Below, one piece after another: positions 61,301 through 64,000 of a DNA stretch of 64,000 bases. The DNA is from Winogradskyella undariae. Lineage in GTDB: Bacteria > Bacteroidota > Bacteroidia > Flavobacteriales > Flavobacteriaceae. Position 1 is the first letter of the stretch; each line of letters begins with the position of its first letter. Made by a program: the position numbers and the translations under genes. A model generated the notes under the pieces. The model ran no database searches, was not told the DNA's origin, and saw only the letters and a list, made by a program, of their open reading frames with translations. The stretch lies in the NCBI RefSeq assembly GCF_013285155.1, contig NZ_JABTEL010000009.1, positions 62,001-126,000 on the forward strand, read 5' to 3'.

Positions 61301-61325
61301 CAGGTCGTCAAATAACAGGTCGTCA
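61296..61325 (+). repeat. Tandem 15-bp direct repeat over the RND stop codon
   Basis: AATAACAGGTCGTCA occurs twice head to tail (61296-61310 and 61311-61325); the first copy contains the stop TAA of the RND gene. A local slippage duplication that leaves the protein intact. Confidence 0.75.
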
Positions 61326-61420
61326 CTTCGAGTAGTTTTTGAGGTATTAAAAAAATTGTATCGAGAATATATTAATCAAGACTTCTCGATATAGTTTTCT
61401 ATCGAAAATCACTTGAAGTT
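61324..61420. repeat. Palindromic intergenic repeat
   Basis: Outer arms CACTTCGAGTAG...GTTTTTGA and TATCGAAAATCACTTGAAGT, inner arms TATCGAGAA/TTCTCGATA. The element forms a long imperfect hairpin between the RND gene and the PII-like gene. It belongs to a repeat type frequent in Bacteroidota; the part near the RND stop abuts a tandem duplication. Confidence 0.65.
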
Positions 61421-61447
61421 ACGGTCATAACATAATACAAAAACAAC

Positions 61448-61753
61448 ATGAAATTAGTCATAGTTACAGCAGTAGAAGAATTTCAAAAAGAGGTTTTGAA
61501 ATTATTCAAAAAAGCCAATATTCAGAATCTAAGTAGTTCCGATATTGATGGTCATAAAACCGGACCATCTGTAACGATGGCTTCTAGTTGGTTTCCAGGA
61601 GAGCAATTTGGTAATGAATCGCGTTTATTTTTCTCGTTTGCAGAAGATGAGAATATTGATGCGTTATTCGATTTATTAAAAGAATTTAATACTAATGTAG
61701 AAACTAATAATCCTATTAAAGCGGTTGTGGTTCCTATTGAAAAATCTATTTAA
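61448..61753 (+). CDS. PII-like protein
   Basis: 101 residues with the ferredoxin-like PII/CutA pattern (MKLVIVTAVEEFQKEVLKLF, then WFPGEQF, and a hydrophobic C-terminal strand VVVPIEK). PII-like proteins in other bacteria are trimeric sensors that bind nucleotides or metabolites and gate partner transporters; being next to the RND pump, it may regulate the pump. Sensor-ligand unknown. Start at 61448 follows the repeat. Confidence 0.7.
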   Translation: MKLVIVTAVEEFQKEVLKLFKKANIQNLSSSDIDGHKTGPSVTMASSWFPGEQFGNESRLFFSFAEDENIDALFDLLKEFNTNVETNNPIKAVVVPIEKSI

Positions 61754-61772
61754 ACTTAAAAAAAAAGAAAAC

Positions 61773-61982
61773 ATGTTAAATACATATTTTAGAGTTATTG
61801 TTGGTGTCATGGTATTACTAAGTGTAGTACTTACCGTTTATGTAAGTCCAAATTGGATGTGGTTCACCGTATTTATTGGCGTAAATTTAATTCAGTCTGC
61901 TTTTACCAAATGGTGTTTATTAGAAACTATTCTGGTGAAATTAGGCATAAAAAAAGAAGGCGGTAGTTGTAAGTCTTGCTAA
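61773..61982 (+). CDS. DUF2892 membrane protein
   Basis: 69 residues from the ATG at 61773; an in-frame start at 61725 overlaps the PII-like gene and has a charged leader. Two transmembrane helices with WMWFTVFIGVNLIQSAFTKWC and a Cys-rich C-terminus KKEGGSCKSC. DUF2892 is found alone or fused to rhodanese domains; the CxxC end may bind a metal or form a disulfide. It lies 19 nt after the PII-like gene. Confidence 0.8.
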   Translation: MLNTYFRVIVGVMVLLSVVLTVYVSPNWMWFTVFIGVNLIQSAFTKWCLLETILVKLGIKKEGGSCKSC

Positions 61983-62041
61983 CAACGGTTGCCTTCTTTT
62001 GTTTATAAATATAGATTTGGAGTTACTGTATAGTTTTAAAA

Positions 62042-63778
62042 TTATACAGTAACCGTATTTCCGGTTTGTGTACTATATGTTTCAGAAAAAACAGTATCTA
62101 CAAATATCCAATTAGATGTTGCAGAACCTGGGCTAAAAGTTACTTCCATATAACCACGTCTTGCAGAATCAAAATAATTTAAGTCATCAATAAGTATCGT
62201 AATGGCTTGTTGAAAACCGGCAACAAAACTCGCTTCAGAACCTAAATAGGTGTCAAAACCAGGAGAAGATACTGATGAGGTCGCAAATTCGGTTACTGTA
62301 GAGTTTCCGCTATTAGATGTTACTTCATTAGACCATGCATTGTGTGTGTCACCCGCTAAAACAACCACTTTTTTATCTGCAAAAGCTTCTAATATAATTT
62401 CGCGTTCGGCAGGATAACCGTCCCAAGCGTCTAAATTATAAGGTAAAACAGTATTTATTCGTGCTAATTCTGCTTCTGTAAGTGTAGGGTCATTGGCAAG
62501 AACTCTTAGTTTTAATGTTACAAGCTCTTCTAATTGTTGTTGAAAACTAGCCATTGATGTTGCAGAAGCAGATCCTGTTGCTGTTATTTCAGCTATAATA
62601 GTTGTTAAAGCCATTAATAATTCAGCAGGAACCATCATTTTACCCATTAAAACTTGTTGTCCTATTACTTGCCATTCTGCACTGTTACCGCTTACTTCAT
62701 TTAAAAGCCAGTTTTTCTGAGTGGTTCCTAAAATGGTTCTACTTGTATCTAACCATTCTTGCTGAAATGTAGCAGCATCAAAACCACCCGTAGCATCAAA
62801 ATAATCGGTAATTACTAATTGTTTATCTCTACCAACTAATCGTGTATCTAACATGACTAAATTAACTAAATCTCCTATTTGGAAACTACGATAGATAATG
62901 CTAATATCATTGGTTTTAGCAGGAAGGTATTCGCTATAAGCTTGTAATGCACTTTGTTTTCTAGCTTCAAAAGAACCTTCATCACTTTGGTGATTTTCAG
63001 CACCATCTTTATAAGTATCGTTTGATATTTCGTGATCATCCCAAACACAGATAAATGGTTTCTTCTGGTGAAGTAACATAAGATTTTCATCACTTCTGTA
63101 TTGTTTGTATCTCGTTCTGTAATCGTCTAATGAAATTGTTTCATGAGTTGGGCTATGCGTTCTTCCTAAGGCTGCTGTATATTCATTTGTACCATATTCG
63201 TTTTCGCCATATTCATAAATATAATCTCCTAGGTGGATCACAATATCTAAGTCAGAATTTGCCATAGAATTATAAACGGTAAATAAACCAGCAGCATAAT
63301 TAGCACAAGAGGTTACACCTAATTTAATTTGATTAACATTACCTGTTGGCAAAGTTATCGTCTCTCCAATAGGCGACGTACTTTCATCTTCTGTGTTTAT
63401 AAAACGATAATATAATTTTAAATCGGCATCTAAATCTTGAATTTCAACGGCAGCAGTAAAATCTCTAGAGCTGTCTGTTATTACTTCACCATCTCTTATT
63501 ATAGTTGTAAAATCTGCATCTGTAGCAATTTGCCAAATTAGTGTGATAGAAGGTAAATTAGTTGTGTAACGTGTCCAAATAATTACTTGTGATTGTGTGG
63601 GATCGAAACTAGCGACACCTTCATTGAAGTTTTGATTTGTATACCCTGTGAAATCTATATCTCCACTGGTAAAATCATCATCACTACTACAGCTAATGAA
63701 ATTTGGAACTAATAAAATTCCTCCAGTTGCTAAGGCTGCATTTTTTATAAAATTTCTTCGGCTAAAATTCTTATTCAT
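62042..63778 (-). CDS. phoD: PhoD-like alkaline phosphatase with Tat signal
   Basis: 578 residues. Tat motif SRRNFIKNAALATGG near the start, then a PFISC-like Cys position that could be lipidated. The metallophosphatase core is visible: HLGDYIYEYGENEYG, CVWDDHEISNDTY (Asp-His-Glu), and VVLAGDTHNAW. PhoD enzymes hydrolyse phosphodiesters or phosphomonoesters using Ca2+ and Fe3+ and are active outside the cell. Monocistronic; divergent from the gene at the window end. Confidence 0.9.
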   Translation of the reverse strand: MNKNFSRRNFIKNAALATGGILLVPNFISCSSDDDFTSGDIDFTGYTNQNFNEGVASFDPTQSQVIIWTRYTTNLPSITLIWQIATDADFTTIIRDGEVITDSSRDFTAAVEIQDLDADLKLYYRFINTEDESTSPIGETITLPTGNVNQIKLGVTSCANYAAGLFTVYNSMANSDLDIVIHLGDYIYEYGENEYGTNEYTAALGRTHSPTHETISLDDYRTRYKQYRSDENLMLLHQKKPFICVWDDHEISNDTYKDGAENHQSDEGSFEARKQSALQAYSEYLPAKTNDISIIYRSFQIGDLVNLVMLDTRLVGRDKQLVITDYFDATGGFDAATFQQEWLDTSRTILGTTQKNWLLNEVSGNSAEWQVIGQQVLMGKMMVPAELLMALTTIIAEITATGSASATSMASFQQQLEELVTLKLRVLANDPTLTEAELARINTVLPYNLDAWDGYPAEREIILEAFADKKVVVLAGDTHNAWSNEVTSNSGNSTVTEFATSSVSSPGFDTYLGSEASFVAGFQQAITILIDDLNYFDSARRGYMEVTFSPGSATSNWIFVDTVFSETYSTQTGNTVTV

Positions 63779-63972
63779 ATCTATTATAACTTTTATCGCA
63801 AGTTATAATGTAAGGCGGTATAATTATTTTATCTAAGTGTTATATATGTATGTCTTTGATGTTAAACTAATAAGCTAATGTTAAATTAATATTTTAATAT
63901 TTTAGATTATTCTTAAAGTATTCTGTAACATAATAAATATATGTGCGTCTTATAGTTGTAAAATCATCAATC

Positions 63973-64000
63973 ATGGAATCAAATTATCACACCTTAAAAC
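63973..64000 (+). CDS. Possible start of an unidentified gene, truncated by window
   Basis: An ATG at 63973 followed by MESNYHTLK and no stop before the window end. A -7-like TATAGTTG lies 14 nt upstream. Only nine codons are visible, so no product can be assigned. Confidence 0.35.

Noticed and set aside
63925..63958. GTAAC half-site before the last partial gene
   Set aside because: The second half-site is missing and the only -7-like box is at the wrong distance (12 nt).

Overview
The window looks like chromosome of a marine-type flavobacterium (Bacteroidota, probably Flavobacteriaceae). The DNA is AT-rich, Shine-Dalgarno sites are weak, and promoters carry the Bacteroidota -7 box TAnnTTTG. 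It also has a 58-residue Bacteroidota histone H1-like gene, Bacteroidota-style interspersed palindromes and a short-Q-loop cytochrome bd oxidase. No phage, transposase, integrase, CRISPR array or rRNA gene was found.

Bases 1-35.4 kb form an accessory island of mostly uncharacterised, largely cytoplasmic proteins. Recognisable members are a MESH1-like HD hydrolase, a beta-propeller protein, YwqG/DUF1963, DUF2314 fused to an ankyrin repeat, SMI1/KNR4 (SUKH), SUFU, two tandem 2OG-Fe(II) dioxygenases and an endonuclease V-like protein. There are also four paralogues of one ~205-residue family, an SH3-like protein, a GNAT acetyltransferase, a 1668-residue DUF4132 protein with small partners, and four leucine-rich-repeat (LRR) proteins. 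Several of these families (SUKH, SUFU, YwqG) are known as immunity proteins in polymorphic-toxin loci, but no toxin or secretion gene is visible.

The main new observation is that nearly all transcription units of the island start from the same promoter design. A 20-bp imperfect palindrome (ideal form TATCACTGAATTCAGTGATA) ends exactly 20 nt before the -7 box. It precedes nine units on both strands: genes at 1319, 3461, 4765, 16408(-), 17258(-), 18056(-), 19662(-), 27433(-) and 27679. This points to one regulon under an unidentified, probably activating, regulator, and suggests that the unrelated protein families work as one system.

Bases 35.4-36.4 kb hold tRNA-Gly, tRNA-Tyr, tRNA-Gly and the histone-like gene. 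From 36.7 to 41.2 kb lies a nickel-pincer cofactor cluster, larE-larB-larC, with a small His-containing membrane protein and a Tat-exported aldo/keto reductase but no larA. From 41.6 to 46.5 kb are a fatty acid hydroxylase-family protein, a SLC13/DASS anion transporter, outer membrane phospholipase A and a DUF457 membrane protein.

Bases 46.7-51.6 kb hold a respiratory/redox group: dihaem cytochrome c lipoprotein, thioredoxin, methyltransferase and cydAB. Bases 51.6-55.1 kb hold NAD genes (nadB, nadA, pncA). Bases 55.4-62 kb encode a TolC-MFP-RND efflux system with a PII-like protein and a DUF2892 protein, followed by a PhoD-type phosphatase. A second shared promoter design, GTAAC-N4-GTTAC ending 22 nt before the -7 box, precedes the cytochrome c gene, cydAB and the efflux operon. 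It suggests a Crp/Fnr-type redox regulon.
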